NCBI RefSeq assembly: GCF_032854445.1
Contig: NC_088306.1
Span: 25,699,764-25,763,763, forward strand
Origin: Liolophura sinensis
Taxonomy: Eukaryota; Mollusca; Polyplacophora; Chitonida; Chitonidae
Direction of reading: 5' to 3'
Length of the DNA: 64,000 nt
A program made the translations under genes and the position numbers. This document shows, in pieces, positions 22,851 through 31,771 of this stretch (its first letter is position 1; each line of letters begins with the position of its first letter). Under the pieces are notes generated by a model that was given only the letters and a program-made list of their open reading frames with translations, ran no database searches and was not told the DNA's origin.

Positions 22851-23752
22851 CAAACACATTGTAAGTACTAATAAATCAATGGTATTGTACTTGAATTATT
22901 TGAATACATTGTTTTAGGCTGAAGCCTCTTGTGCTTTCGCAGTTTTGTTGGAGTTTTATAAAAATAAATACCACCCCACCCCCCATAACGGCCAAAAAAT
23001 CTGCTTAACCTATTTATGTTACACATGTAGGGATAATCAGGAATTATCACCTATGGAAGAGTGATGTTAAGCTCGTGCCAAGCACCTGTTGATCATAAAC
23101 TCCTCGGGCTGCATGACTACTCTTGACATCCCATAAAATAGATTGCGCCATGTGATGTTTTATTATGCAAAAATTGCATTGACGTACAATAGTGATTCAA
23201 ATCCATATGAATTCTGCATGTTCAGCGATCGTTGTACTTTAGAAAATATAAATATTTTATAAAGCCCTGGAGCCTTTACGATTCGTGCTAGGTTTGTTGC
23301 TGTGCTTGTGCTATAGCGTGCCACATCTTCACGGCTCTAAATTTTACAGCTTATTATCTACAAACCCTGTTCCATGATCTGCTGTATCTATTGTAAACCC
23401 ATATACTACAATAGTTAGGCTTAAGCAAAACAGTCGATAATACTTCCACGTATGTCGGCTTGTTGCTTTCTTACCTGTCAATCAGCGATGCATAGGTATT
23501 CATTATCATGTCATGATCTAGCGTTTGTTCGGATGTGATTAGAAAACGCACCCATTAGCGCTAATGACAGAGTTATAATTGTCGGAGGACACATAGTGTG
23601 GGGAACTGACCCCTGATCGAAATTTGATCGTGGAATTTTGACTTGCTAACTACCACATTACCTTTCTCACACGCTGCCGCTATACCACAAAAATTGACTA
23701 ACTAAAAGATAAATACAAAGTCTGATATAATTTCATAACTGGTTAACAAAAC

Positions 23753-23932
23753 TCGGAAATCTTGAACAACGTCAAGCGCATGCACGTGACCGGGCAAAAA
23801 CCAAATCTCCGAAATCTTGAACAACGTCAAGCGCATGTTGGTAATGAGGCAAAGGGCAAACGTAGGAAACATCGAACAACACCAAGCGGACGTAGGTGAC
23901 AAGGCAACAACCAAACATCCGAAATCAAGAAC
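23753..23932 (+). repeat. ~55-bp subterminal tandem repeats (copy 2)
   Basis: Duplicate of 20466-20645. Confidence 0.65.
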
Positions 23933-23970
23933 AATGGCAATACCTGAATTTCGTTGAAATCTGCGCCGCG

Positions 23971-24487
23971 CAACCAATGAGTGATCCACGTGGTCTGGGC
24001 GCCTGAATTTCGTTGACGTCTGCGCTGCGCAATTCATGTGCGAGGAGCATGAAGCATAAAGGACCAATGAGCGATGCGGGTGTGTCGTTGAGTTCGCGCT
24101 CAGAGCGAGGCACGTGACGGACCAATGAGCGTAGCTCCTTCAGCTCCTTCGAGGTGCACGCGAGTGAAGGACCAATGACCGACAGGGGAACGAAACCGTC
24201 GGCTTGTAAAGTTGGGTTCATGAGCTCCTTCATCTCCATTTCGCGCCAAAACTGACCAATGGGTGAGCTCTGTTCACGCAAAAACTGATCAATGGCTGAT
24301 CGCGATTTTTGTGCCAAAACTCGCCAATGAGTGACCGCAAGGTCTTGGCGCCTGATAATGCGTGAAGGATAAATGAGCAGCCACGCGGTCTTGGCATGTT
24401 GGGGTTGAGCAGGTCCTTCTCCTGCGCGCCTAAACTGACCCATGGGTGATCAAGCGGTCGGTCTTGGCGCCTGAACTTTGTTGACGG
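23971..24487 (-). repeat. left terminal region of Polinton with CCAAT array (copy 2)
   Basis: Duplicate of 20684-21200. This copy is the one contiguous with the rest of the element. Confidence 0.6.
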
Positions 24488-24635
24488 TTAAATACATGTA
24501 CATTGGATAATATGTATCCGCTGTCTGGGATAGGTTCACTCACTATACACGGACACAGGGACGACACCGGACTATGCCTCGCACCGGCCGCCAGCCACCT
24601 CGCCAGCAGCAGCAGCAGCCGCCACCGCGGCGGGA

Positions 24636-24800
24636 ACTGAAGCCCGGTCAGAGAACCAGGCATTTTTAAAGGACAAAGGGGTCTTTTTCTTTCAAGCGTT
24701 TAACGCGACCAAGGCTTCCGTGGTAGAACAGTTTAACCGTATTTTGAAAGGCCGCATGTACAAATATTTCACTGCTCACAATACTCGGCGATACCTTACC
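24636..24800 (+). pseudogene. Polinton integrase C-terminal fragment, copy 2
   Basis: Duplicate of 21349-21513, and the copy collinear with the downstream capsid genes. The same motif residues are present, again without the rest of the catalytic domain. Confidence 0.8.
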
Positions 24801-25188
24801 GGCACTGGTGGCAGCCGTGCTCGGACTTCTCTTGTACATCAGAGTTTTAGTGGATGGATTAGCCGCAGAACTCCTCCAAGACCAGTCGGCCATTCATTAT
24901 CTACAACGGCAAATGAACAAGGCGTTTCTACGTTGGTCCGGAAAGCCTTTGTACCCGTCACCACAGCCGCCACTGTCACCACCCCCATCACCACCGTCGT
25001 CGCTGAGTGACAGCGCGAGTCGGCTTGACAGTACTGTCACCGGCGAGGACCTGACCTCAACCCCGCTACCCACCACGGCGTGTGCTGCCAAGCAGGACGC
25101 GTCCACAGACCATTATTCCCCTGTTGAATTTTACGGGATTTCCCAGTTTACCCGACCTCGGCCGGCGTCACCGAACATCGCTCCCTAA
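24797..25188 (+). pseudogene. remnant ORF with TM-like and Pro-rich segments, copy 2
   Basis: A continuous 126-codon frame from 24808 to the stop at 25188. It has an N-terminal hydrophobic helix, then a Gln/Leu-rich amphipathic stretch, then Pro/Ser-rich sequence. No family recognised. Its position between integrase and ATPase suggests an element gene. Confidence 0.4.
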
Positions 25189-25229
25189 CAACACTTCGGT
25201 ATCGATCACCGTTTCCACACCCGTCTATT

Positions 25230-25345
25230 CTTCACCCAACACGGTGCAGCGCGGCAGCAGCAGCAGCAGCGGCAGTAGTAATCCGTCTATCTCACCCTCC
25301 CCACCGGTGGCGACCAGCAGCAGCAGTAGCAGTCTGTCTATCTCG
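25230..25345 (+). repeat. CAG/AGC-rich low-complexity tract
   Basis: Runs of CAG/AGC encode Ser- or Gln-rich stretches, depending on frame, just before the ATPase remnant. Confidence 0.6.
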
Positions 25346-25710
25346 CCCTATCGATGGGGTGTGGAAAAACGGTTGGTGGAGCACGCTCAAGCTCTCATTC
25401 ACCCACCCTCGCAACACGTCGTCTGGTGTTACTGGGAGTGGCAGCCGTTGTACACCACGTTACCCAAAGTTCGGTTTGAAGAAGGTGTACCTAGTGTACC
25501 TACTACCGAAATATCAGCGTGGTGTACAACAAACGTATAAACAAAACCAAAGATCATCGTACCATCAGTCTGAACGCACACTACTTCGTGTTGTTTAAAA
25601 ATCCACGAGACGCGTCTCAAATTACCACGATCGCTAAACAGATGGCTCCGGGGCGGACCCAGTACGTGCGTTAGGATTTTGAGGCACGCCTACCTGACCA
25701 AGTCATAAAA
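25345..25710 (+). pseudogene. Polinton FtsK/HerA-type packaging ATPase remnant
   Basis: In intact elements this ATPase pumps DNA into capsids. A Walker A remnant (GCGKT, 25357-25371) sits in one frame. The conserved VVWCYWEWQPLY segment (~25420-25455) is in another. The C-terminal block with HRTISLN and VLFKNPRD (~25558-25610) returns to the first frame and ends at an in-frame TAG near 25672. The stretch between EGVP and the RNISVVY segment is ~35-40 residues shorter than I expect, removing the Walker B region. Two frame changes, a deletion and a stop make it nonfunctional. Confidence 0.78.
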
Positions 25711-25719
25711 CTTCGTACG

Positions 25720-26075
25720 AACGATCTGTTGAATCAGTTGTTTCCACGTCAGCCACCCACACTGTCACGCCGGTTCCAACGTTACGGCCCCTTGCTGTCC
25801 GTGTTGGCTCGAACCACACCCGCCTTTCGACGCGCCGTGCTGCGCGGCTACTATCCGGGTTTACTTCGGTGTTTGTGTGAATGTGCCAAGAATAATTTAA
25901 GTGGAAACGTTCCACTATCGCGGGCTCAGAAGGGGAAGTAACAGCGACACAAGTTGGGTCTGGGCACTTTCTTCAAGAAAAGTCTTCCCCTGCAAAAGAA
26001 AGGACGGCTTGTTTAACGCGGTGGTCACATTGGAGCGGTGCTTGTTCCCCCCCACCTCCCCTCCATAAGGTAACA
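25720..26075 (+). pseudogene. small basic Polinton protein remnant
   Basis: An ORF (25729-25941) ends in a segment with CECAKNNLSGNVPLSRAQK, then a stop. The same frame continues with another basic stretch, a second stop and an RGGHIGAVL segment. This Leu/Lys/Arg-rich N-part followed by a GG-hydrophobic C-end resembles a small basic protein often found beside capsid genes in invertebrate Polintons. The function is unknown to me. Confidence 0.55.
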
Positions 26076-26129
26076 TTGTCAGAAAGCTATTACCCTTCAC
26101 CCTAAGACCTCGCCAAGAGCCTGACCGGC

Positions 26130-26458
26130 TTATTGACCCATACAAACATCCCTTTACTAAAGGATCACGCCGGTGATTTGACGCTCAGTTTCGATGATGT
26201 ATATCGGTGCCGAGGATTTACATGCCACAACACCCACGCTGTACGTGTACACGGACATTGTCGAACCGCGTGTGGTGGGAGACACGTTGGCGCCGCTGCT
26301 GCAGCTGGTCCCCAGTAAATGGAAGTACCTTCAAAGACGTGGAACACATCCCCGTGCGGCGAAAGCATTTCTCGACGGTGGAAATCGATATTATGAACGA
26401 TACGGACCAACCCGTCGCATTTGAACGCGGTACAGTGGTGCTGACACTTCACTTTTGA
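26130..26458 (+). pseudogene. Polinton penton (minor capsid) C-terminal remnant
   Basis: The frame at 26194 encodes LYVYTDIVEPRVVGDTLAPL. The frame at 26207 continues with VEIDIMNDTDQPVAFERG and ends VVLTLHF just before a TGA at 26456. These are the characteristic C-terminal blocks of Polinton/adintovirus penton proteins. A frame change lies between about 26310 and 26345. The N-terminal part is missing or unrecognisable. Confidence 0.75.
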
Positions 26459-26481
26459 CAGCGGCGCGTATTACCTTTGCA

Positions 26482-26703
26482 ATGAGCGTCGTAGACAACC
26501 CCGCCAGGTACCAATCTTACATCGACTATTACACCAGGCAAGCCGGCGGAGGTGGGTTACCTGTGTTTCGGTGTGCAGTTGTACAGCGCGGTCACGGCTT
26601 GCTCGGCAGTTTCATCAAAATAGCGCAACCCTTGTTAAAGCCTCCTGCGCGAGCGTGGGGAAGTGAAAGTCATGGACGACGTGGGACGAGGGAGAACCGG
26701 TGA
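26482..26703 (+). pseudogene. pVI-like minor capsid/membrane-active protein remnant
   Basis: An ATG at 26482 (the open frame extends upstream) starts a segment with YYTRQAGGG, VVQRGHGLLGSF and IAQPLLK. Polinton pVI-like proteins have this Tyr-Tyr...Gln-Ala-Gly-Gly start and a hydrophobic Gly-rich helix. After ~26650 the frame is lost. A basic tail ending in a DIFS-like motif appears in another frame near 26800-26860. Confidence 0.65.
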
Positions 26704-26945
26704 GCCAGGCCTTAAAACGCTCTGGAGGGAGGAAGACAGCTGGTGGCCAATGTCGGACGCTACACCCAGCGTAGGATGCTGCTTGTTGGGCCCAGAAGAC
26801 GCACGCTCTCCCGCCAACTTCGACGCACCAAGCAACGCTCCGCACCGGATATTTTTAGCTAACGCCATGGCTCTCTCCCACGCCGTGGGTTGCCCTACGG
26901 TCAGCAGTGACTTAAGGTCGCCATGCTCATTACACCTCCATGATG

Positions 26946-27424
26946 CCTTTATCAACAGTTGCAATCATAGGGCCCGTGGAATTTCTTATCACCAACGAGG
27001 ACAGTGACTCTTGGACTTGGCCAACACCATGCTGTTTGTGAAGGCGAAAATCATCGACGGGAAGGGACAGGTTGTGAATGCCAGCAAGACTGTAGGTCCG
27101 ACTAACCTGTGGCTGCATTCCCTGTGGCAACAGGTCGACGTCTCCCTAAACGACAAGCTCATCACCGCTTCCACCAAAATGTACCCGTACCGTGCGTACT
27201 TGAAGACGTTGTTGTCTTACGGCGGAGAGGCCAAGAACACCCAGCTGTCCTCCGCCTTGTTGTACGGGGCCACCCCAGGGAAGTTTGACGAGACGAATGA
27301 GACCAATACGGGATTTTACGAACGGCTGCAACTCACGGCCCAAAGTCGGTCGGTTGACATGCTGGGGCGCCTGCACAGCTACATGTTCCTGCAACGGCGT
27401 CACCTGCTGAACAAAGTGAGCGTC
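26946..27424 (+). pseudogene. Polinton major capsid protein (double jelly-roll) N-terminal remnant
   Basis: Conserved blocks are GPVEFLI, then LANTMLFVKAKI, NLWLHSLWQQVDVSLNDKLI and YPYRAYLKTLLSYG. They match the N-terminal jelly roll of the F54H12.2-like capsid family of Polintons/adintoviruses. A single frame change lies near 27005. The C-terminal two thirds is missing: at ~27425 the sequence switches to an antisense polB fragment. The long plus-strand ORF 27011-27715 is therefore a chance fusion. Confidence 0.82.
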
Positions 27425-27640
27425 CACATCCACCATCTTCTCCGCGGCCTCCATGAAGGGAATCACGTCCACGTTGTTATACCACAGCAGCAAGTCTTTA
27501 CGCATACCGTGTTTCCTCCACGTCTCCTGCAGGGTTTTGTCCTCGGCGTCCGTGCACGGCTGGTGGGCGAGATCGTTATGGAAAGTGTGGCGGGATGGGA
27601 GCGCCGGCCGAGTGTAACGAAATTCCAGTGCCAAGACCAT
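27425..27640 (-). pseudogene. Polinton protein-primed DNA polymerase B fragment, inverted
   Basis: The minus strand encodes a DLLLWYNNVDVIPFMEAAEKM segment, recognised as the WYNN-DV-PF motif region of element-encoded polB-type polymerases. About 70 residues remain, lacking all exonuclease and polymerase active sites. Opposite orientation to the capsid genes is common in Polintons. Confidence 0.65.
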
Positions 27641-27860
27641 GGGGGTTGCGAAGTGCGGGCGTCAACGAAATTCAGGCGCCAAGACCGCGCTGTCACCTAT
27701 CCTCGCCACGCGTGACGTTTCGCGCCTCGCTCTGAGCGCGCTTCGCACGTGACGTCACGCGCCTTGCTAGCTCATGGGTTGCGGAGCGCGGACTAAACTA
27801 TATTCAAATGCCTCCACAAATGCCTCGACAATACGACACGTTCGGCCCCTTTTATACTAC
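27600..27860 (+). repeat. right terminal region of Polinton
   Basis: The 26-base motif at 27661-27686 is the inverted complement of motifs at 20704-20729 and 21173-21198 (one and two mismatches). CCTCGCTCTGAGCGCG is also shared inverted with the left region. Near 27840 the sequence returns to AT-rich genomic DNA. Confidence 0.6.
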
Positions 27861-27869
27861 TAGGGAATG

Positions 27870-29392
27870 GCGGTGACGAGGCAAAACGAGATGTTGTTAA
27901 AGGACAAGCACACTCTCTAACCCCATGCTTCTGCAATTATCGTATTTAATGCGTTTGCATTCTCTGTCAGGAAAGTACATAACAGTGAAGCTCATGTGTA
28001 TAATTAATAAGGAAATGTATTTTGAACTAAAGAAGAAACTCCGAGAACAAAAACCTCCACCACAGCTAAATGTACAAAACCCACATGTAGAGTTTTGAGA
28101 AAGGAACATTTTCTTTTCTATTCGCTAGTACAAGTAAAAGAAAAATATGCGCGTCAAAATGTCATCCAAATCCGTGCATAACTTCTTCGAACGCTTATAT
28201 ACAGACAAACACACAGACTGACTAGTCCTGTGTAGCTAAAAAATGGCCTCCTCTCGGAGGTATAGTTAATATATACTATCATCTCAATATGAAGAAACCT
28301 GATATAGGTATACATCAGCGGCGTAGGATGGGGGGGGGGGCAAGGGACCATGCCCCCCTTCCCACTTTCAAAAGTGGGGGGAGCGTTTCATTTGACTCCT
28401 CCCCCCCCCAAAAAAAAAAAAAAAAACATGGGCCTACATATTTATATATGTTTATGAGTTAGATTGTTATAAATTGTTACACTGTTCGTTGTTGACACGT
28501 GGTTCTCCAGAAGTCAACAAAGTCAACAAGTTAGCTAAACGTCTATTTCAATTATTTTTCAGGCAAGCTTAAATAGTCAATAACACCTCAATTGGCATAT
28601 GCAATACACGGCAAATCGTCTCTAAGGCGATATAGCTCCTTCAGAATTTACTGGGCTTTGGCGGCCCTTGGACCGTCGCCTTTTTTGCTGGGATTCTTGC
28701 TTCCCCAATCCCCCCCCCCCCCTTTGAAATTGCCTCCCACGCCCCTGTACGTGGATAAAGCAGCGTTCAGAATACAGCGTTGGCATCGTCATTTTTTGCA
28801 GTCAGTAATAAGCTGGTAACCGTACTGTACACCAAATGTGCGCATCACTGTATGGTGCGTCTCCATGCAACAGTGTTGTGTAGAGATTCAACACATTAGG
28901 CTTTTCATTGAAGCATTTTTCTGAAGACACTCCACTCAATGAAAACACACGCACATGGAACGGGGCAATATAGAGCCAAATGAAATACTGCATGGCATCT
29001 GTGGTAGCCTAGGTTATTCAGTGGTACCATATCCTGTACTGTTCGACACCATATTTATTGCATGTAGTTATTTGTTAATTCCTTGTATAGCGGTACTGCA
29101 GATCAAGCAGGCATGTTTGTAAATGCCTTCGTTAAAATTTTATTGTTTGTTTGTGGATTCTTTAAACCTTCTTCTCTTAACACATTGTCAAATTATTCTA
29201 AAACGACATGGGTACCGTGTATACGAAAAAAAATGTGACCCACCTTATGTCCCCCTCCTCTCCTCTCCTCTCCATCTCCCGTCTAAATCCACTCCCCTAA
29301 CCCCCATGGACATAAGAAATCAGTTTTGATTAGAAGTAGGTTACATTTATACAGACAGGGCATACGCACTCTGGTCAGAAAAACATATATAA

Positions 29393-29395
<3 letters not shown>
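27870..29395. other. intergenic, low-complexity runs, no recognised gene
   Basis: Contains G10 and C/A homopolymer runs (28330-28430), a C run near 28710, and CTC repeats near 29260. No coding signal. Confidence 0.4.

Positions 29396-29396
<1 letters not shown>

Positions 29397-29467
<71 letters not shown>
29397..29467. repeat. (TA)n microsatellite
   Basis: About 35 TA dinucleotides. Tyr-Ile ORFs on the minus strand are artefacts of it. Confidence 0.97.
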
Positions 29468-29469
<2 letters not shown>

Positions 29470-29470
<1 letters not shown>

Positions 29471-30245
29471 CCCATTCCAAGACGTATTGAGGGTGTAATC
29501 ACAGTATCCGAAAAAAGTGACAGAATCGACATAATTCCTCACCATCTGTACGATCACTCTGCATTATAAATTTATATTCGACATTAAAGATCGACTTACC
29601 TGGATTCTTCATAGAATATATCAGTTTAAAGAACACAGTCCATTTGCTTAAAACCGGTAAGGTGCATTATCATTCAACATGGAACAAAACACTGTGCCAA
29701 GCGAACAAACCACTGCTTGTCTCGATCATGTAGTCCCAGAATCCTGCACGCGTATAAGAGGGTGTTGTGGTGGGGAGTGTTTCCCCGCAATGCCCCCGCC
29801 TATGTACGGTGCCGCCGGCAAATCTTCTGAAGCGACATGCGTGGTCTTCCGTACGTTCGATCATCTGTCTTGGTGACCAGGCAGTCCACAAGCATGCTTC
29901 GAGCCGTTACAGCAACCTCGGGGTGTACAAAAGCTGGCTGCTTCTAGGCTTATATACCGCTATACACCTGTTCTCTACATTCTCTATCACAGGTATAATC
30001 ACATATTAATAGTGGTCGGATGAATTGCATTGCGTCTGCTGACTGAACGTAAACCTCCCGCAGTTACGATTTAAGCCAATTTTGTAATTTACAGTTTGAG
30101 CCACACCCCGTTTTTCGAGTAATTATGCCCCAATGTCGGGGGTCGACTTTCCCATTTGACATTTCATAATAGCGCTCCAGGACGGATGTATATGGCTAAC
30201 GAATTTCACTTTATAGGGACTGAATGTTTGACTCGCTAGATTTAC
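29470..30245. other. intergenic, no recognised gene
   Basis: Overlapping 65-80 codon ORFs on both strands (29670-30010) have no recognisable features. Confidence 0.4.
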
Positions 30246-30249
30246 ACTG

Positions 30250-30687
30250 CTAACTTGCGTTTCCATGGATGTCTGCTGGGTCTTTCCGTCCAATTTGCCA
30301 GCTGAAGTTCAATGCAAAATGTTGACGTGCATAGCGCGTGAATGTTGTGTCTTGTATCTGTACATGCATACACACACGTGAGAGAGGAAGACCATGCACG
30401 GCTGAAACAGACTGGCATTTGATGAAAGGTTCATCTATACATGCAGGCACAAAACTAAAGGTTTCCGTTATGTGTGACGCTGTTGCTTCGTTCTTTCCTT
30501 GTAAAACGTCAGTAACCGTATCGTACTTCTCGTATGATATAGGCGTACTCTCTGTAAAAACATTAATGGTGCTGTAGTCTTTTGTAGTCGATAATATATA
30601 TCTATTCACGTTCTCTTGTCCGGTAATTATGTGTGTAAACCCAGGCTGACATGCTTCAAATATATCAGCTAAATGTAGGCCTATCAC
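30250..30687 (-). CDS. orphan ORF, 145 aa, doubtful
   Basis: A non-repetitive open frame with ordinary composition for a protein and a few Cys and His. There is no signal peptide, domain or motif that I recognise, and no obvious promoter. It could be a chance ORF, a lineage-specific gene or a transposon relic. Confidence 0.2.
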   Translation of the reverse strand: MIGLHLADIFEACQPGFTHIITGQENVNRYILSTTKDYSTINVFTESTPISYEKYDTVTDVLQGKNEATASHITETFSFVPACIDEPFIKCQSVSAVHGLPLSRVCMHVQIQDTTFTRYARQHFALNFSWQIGRKDPADIHGNAS

Positions 30688-30727
30688 ATACTGGTGTCGT
30701 CAGGATGTCACATGTATACTATACTAT

Positions 30728-30954
30728 ATTTATTTATTTGATTGGTGTTTTACTCCGTACTCAAGAATATTCCACGTATACGACGGCGGCCACCATTATG
30801 GTGGGACGAAACCGGGCAGAGCCCGGGGGAAAACCCCACGATCATCCGTGTATATGAGGCTCGACTTAACTCACAACGGCTGCATAGGTGAGAGGCTCCT
30901 GGGTTATTGCGATACACGGCCACGTTAGCCATTCGCCTCGGCCACGGAGGCCCC
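30728..30954 (-). mobile_element. SINE, minus orientation, with an internal deletion
   Basis: Reversed tail, the body with the CGGGCAGAGCCCGGG core, then a short deleted middle and the tRNA-like head ending CCACGGAGGCCCC. Confidence 0.88.
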
Positions 30955-30959
30955 GCTCT

Positions 30960-31500
30960 AGCCTACTATTCTATGTTAGCGGTTCATATTTCAAATCATT
31001 AATTAACTAGCCTTATGCACATATGCATATGCAAGAGTTCGTTAGTCGGTACGTGGTTTATGCCGATCGAAAAGCCATCGTATAAGAGAAAAATTCTTCA
31101 GCATGAAGAATCAAAATAAATAAATAGATATCCTACGTTCAGTTAACAGCAATTAATACATGCATATTGGAGAAAATGATTGTAAAAATAAAGGAAATAA
31201 AATAATAAATAAAATACAGTTGTCCCCTTCTAATATGCATCTGTATTTTGTTTCTTCATGATATGGACAAAAGCTTGCATGACGATGTTACCTGTCGGTG
31301 CACTATATGCCTACTATTACTCGCTATTTGCTTCACTCAAACCATACCACGTGTAAGGGACATTTTTGGTAATAGATGTATTCTTAAAAGAAAAAAAACC
31401 CATTAATAATTGTCTAGTATTCTGCAGATGTTGCAAAATTCTGCTCGTAATGAATTATTCATTTAACGCGGCCTAGTTTTTACGTCATGATCTCAACTGA
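30960..31500. other. AT-rich sequence upstream of ATG7
   Basis: No gene or repeat array recognised. A long run of AATAA-type sequence lies at 31110-31215. Confidence 0.4.
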
Positions 31501-31518
31501 TTGAGATGCACTGATCTT

Positions 31519-31531
31519 GGGTCAGAGGTCA
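31519..31531 (+). promoter_or_regulatory. DR1 nuclear-receptor element upstream of ATG7
   Basis: GGGTCA-G-AGGTCA is a direct repeat of nuclear-receptor half sites with one-base spacing, the type bound by HNF4 and PPAR/RXR-class receptors. It lies ~95 bases before the ATG7 start codon. Binding is inference. Confidence 0.45.
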
Positions 31532-31535
31532 ACGT

Positions 31536-31545
31536 GTCATGTGAC
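31536..31545 (+). promoter_or_regulatory. CLEAR-like E-box upstream of ATG7
   Basis: GTCATGTGAC differs at one position from the GTCACGTGAC CLEAR motif bound by TFEB/MITF factors that control autophagy and lysosome genes. It is five bases from the DR1. Confidence 0.4.
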
Positions 31546-31625
31546 CACACTCGAACAACAACAACCCCAGCATTTGAGGACGAAAACTTCATAGATGACA
31601 GCTGTGTTTTCGTTCCACTGTCAGA

Positions 31626-31771
31626 ATGGAAGATGTAAAAAATATTTTACAGTTTGTGCCATTTTCAAGTGCTCTTGAAGCCGGCTTTTGGTACCCAGCT
31701 GTCGAAGAACAAGTTAGATGTTTACGGGTTGGACGAATCGCCGAAAACTATCCATGGATTTTACTCAAATG
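31626..31771 (+). CDS. ATG7: ATG7 exon 1 (residues 1-49), with a +1 frame break
   Basis: Starts MEDVKN, with the FVPFSSAL...GFW block typical of ATG7. After Trp22 (31689-31691) the conserved [15 protein letters not shown] block continues in the +1 frame. One extra base at or just before 31692, next to a T4 run, explains this and gives a gap-free match. Ends in phase 1 before GTTTGT. Confidence 0.9.

Larger units (their letters stand above)
21809..25095 (+). repeat. tandem duplication, copy 2 (3287 bp)
   Basis: Matches 18523-21808. The two differences I noticed are a one-base T insertion near 21883 and G/C at 21688 versus 24975. Such near identity means a very recent duplication, or an assembly artefact such as unmerged haplotypes. 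Confidence 0.97.
20460..27860 (+). mobile_element. decayed Polinton/Maverick (adintovirus-like) element, left end duplicated
   Basis: Plus-strand order: terminal region, integrase remnant, membrane-like ORF, packaging ATPase, small basic protein, penton-like, pVI-like and major capsid remnants. A polB remnant on the minus strand and an inverted terminal region follow. Intact elements are usually 15-20 kb. This one is about 4 kb after discounting the duplication, so most of it is deleted, and every gene carries a stop, frame break or truncation. The block is GC-richer than its flanks. Exact ends and target-site duplication were not resolved. Confidence 0.8.

Noticed and set aside
27146-27640. 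164-codon minus-strand ORF as a complete gene
   Set aside because: Only the part right of ~27425 resembles polB. The rest is antisense to the capsid remnant.
27011-27715. 234-codon plus-strand ORF as a single gene
   Set aside because: It joins sense major-capsid sequence to antisense polB and terminal-repeat sequence. Only the first ~140 codons are related to a real protein.
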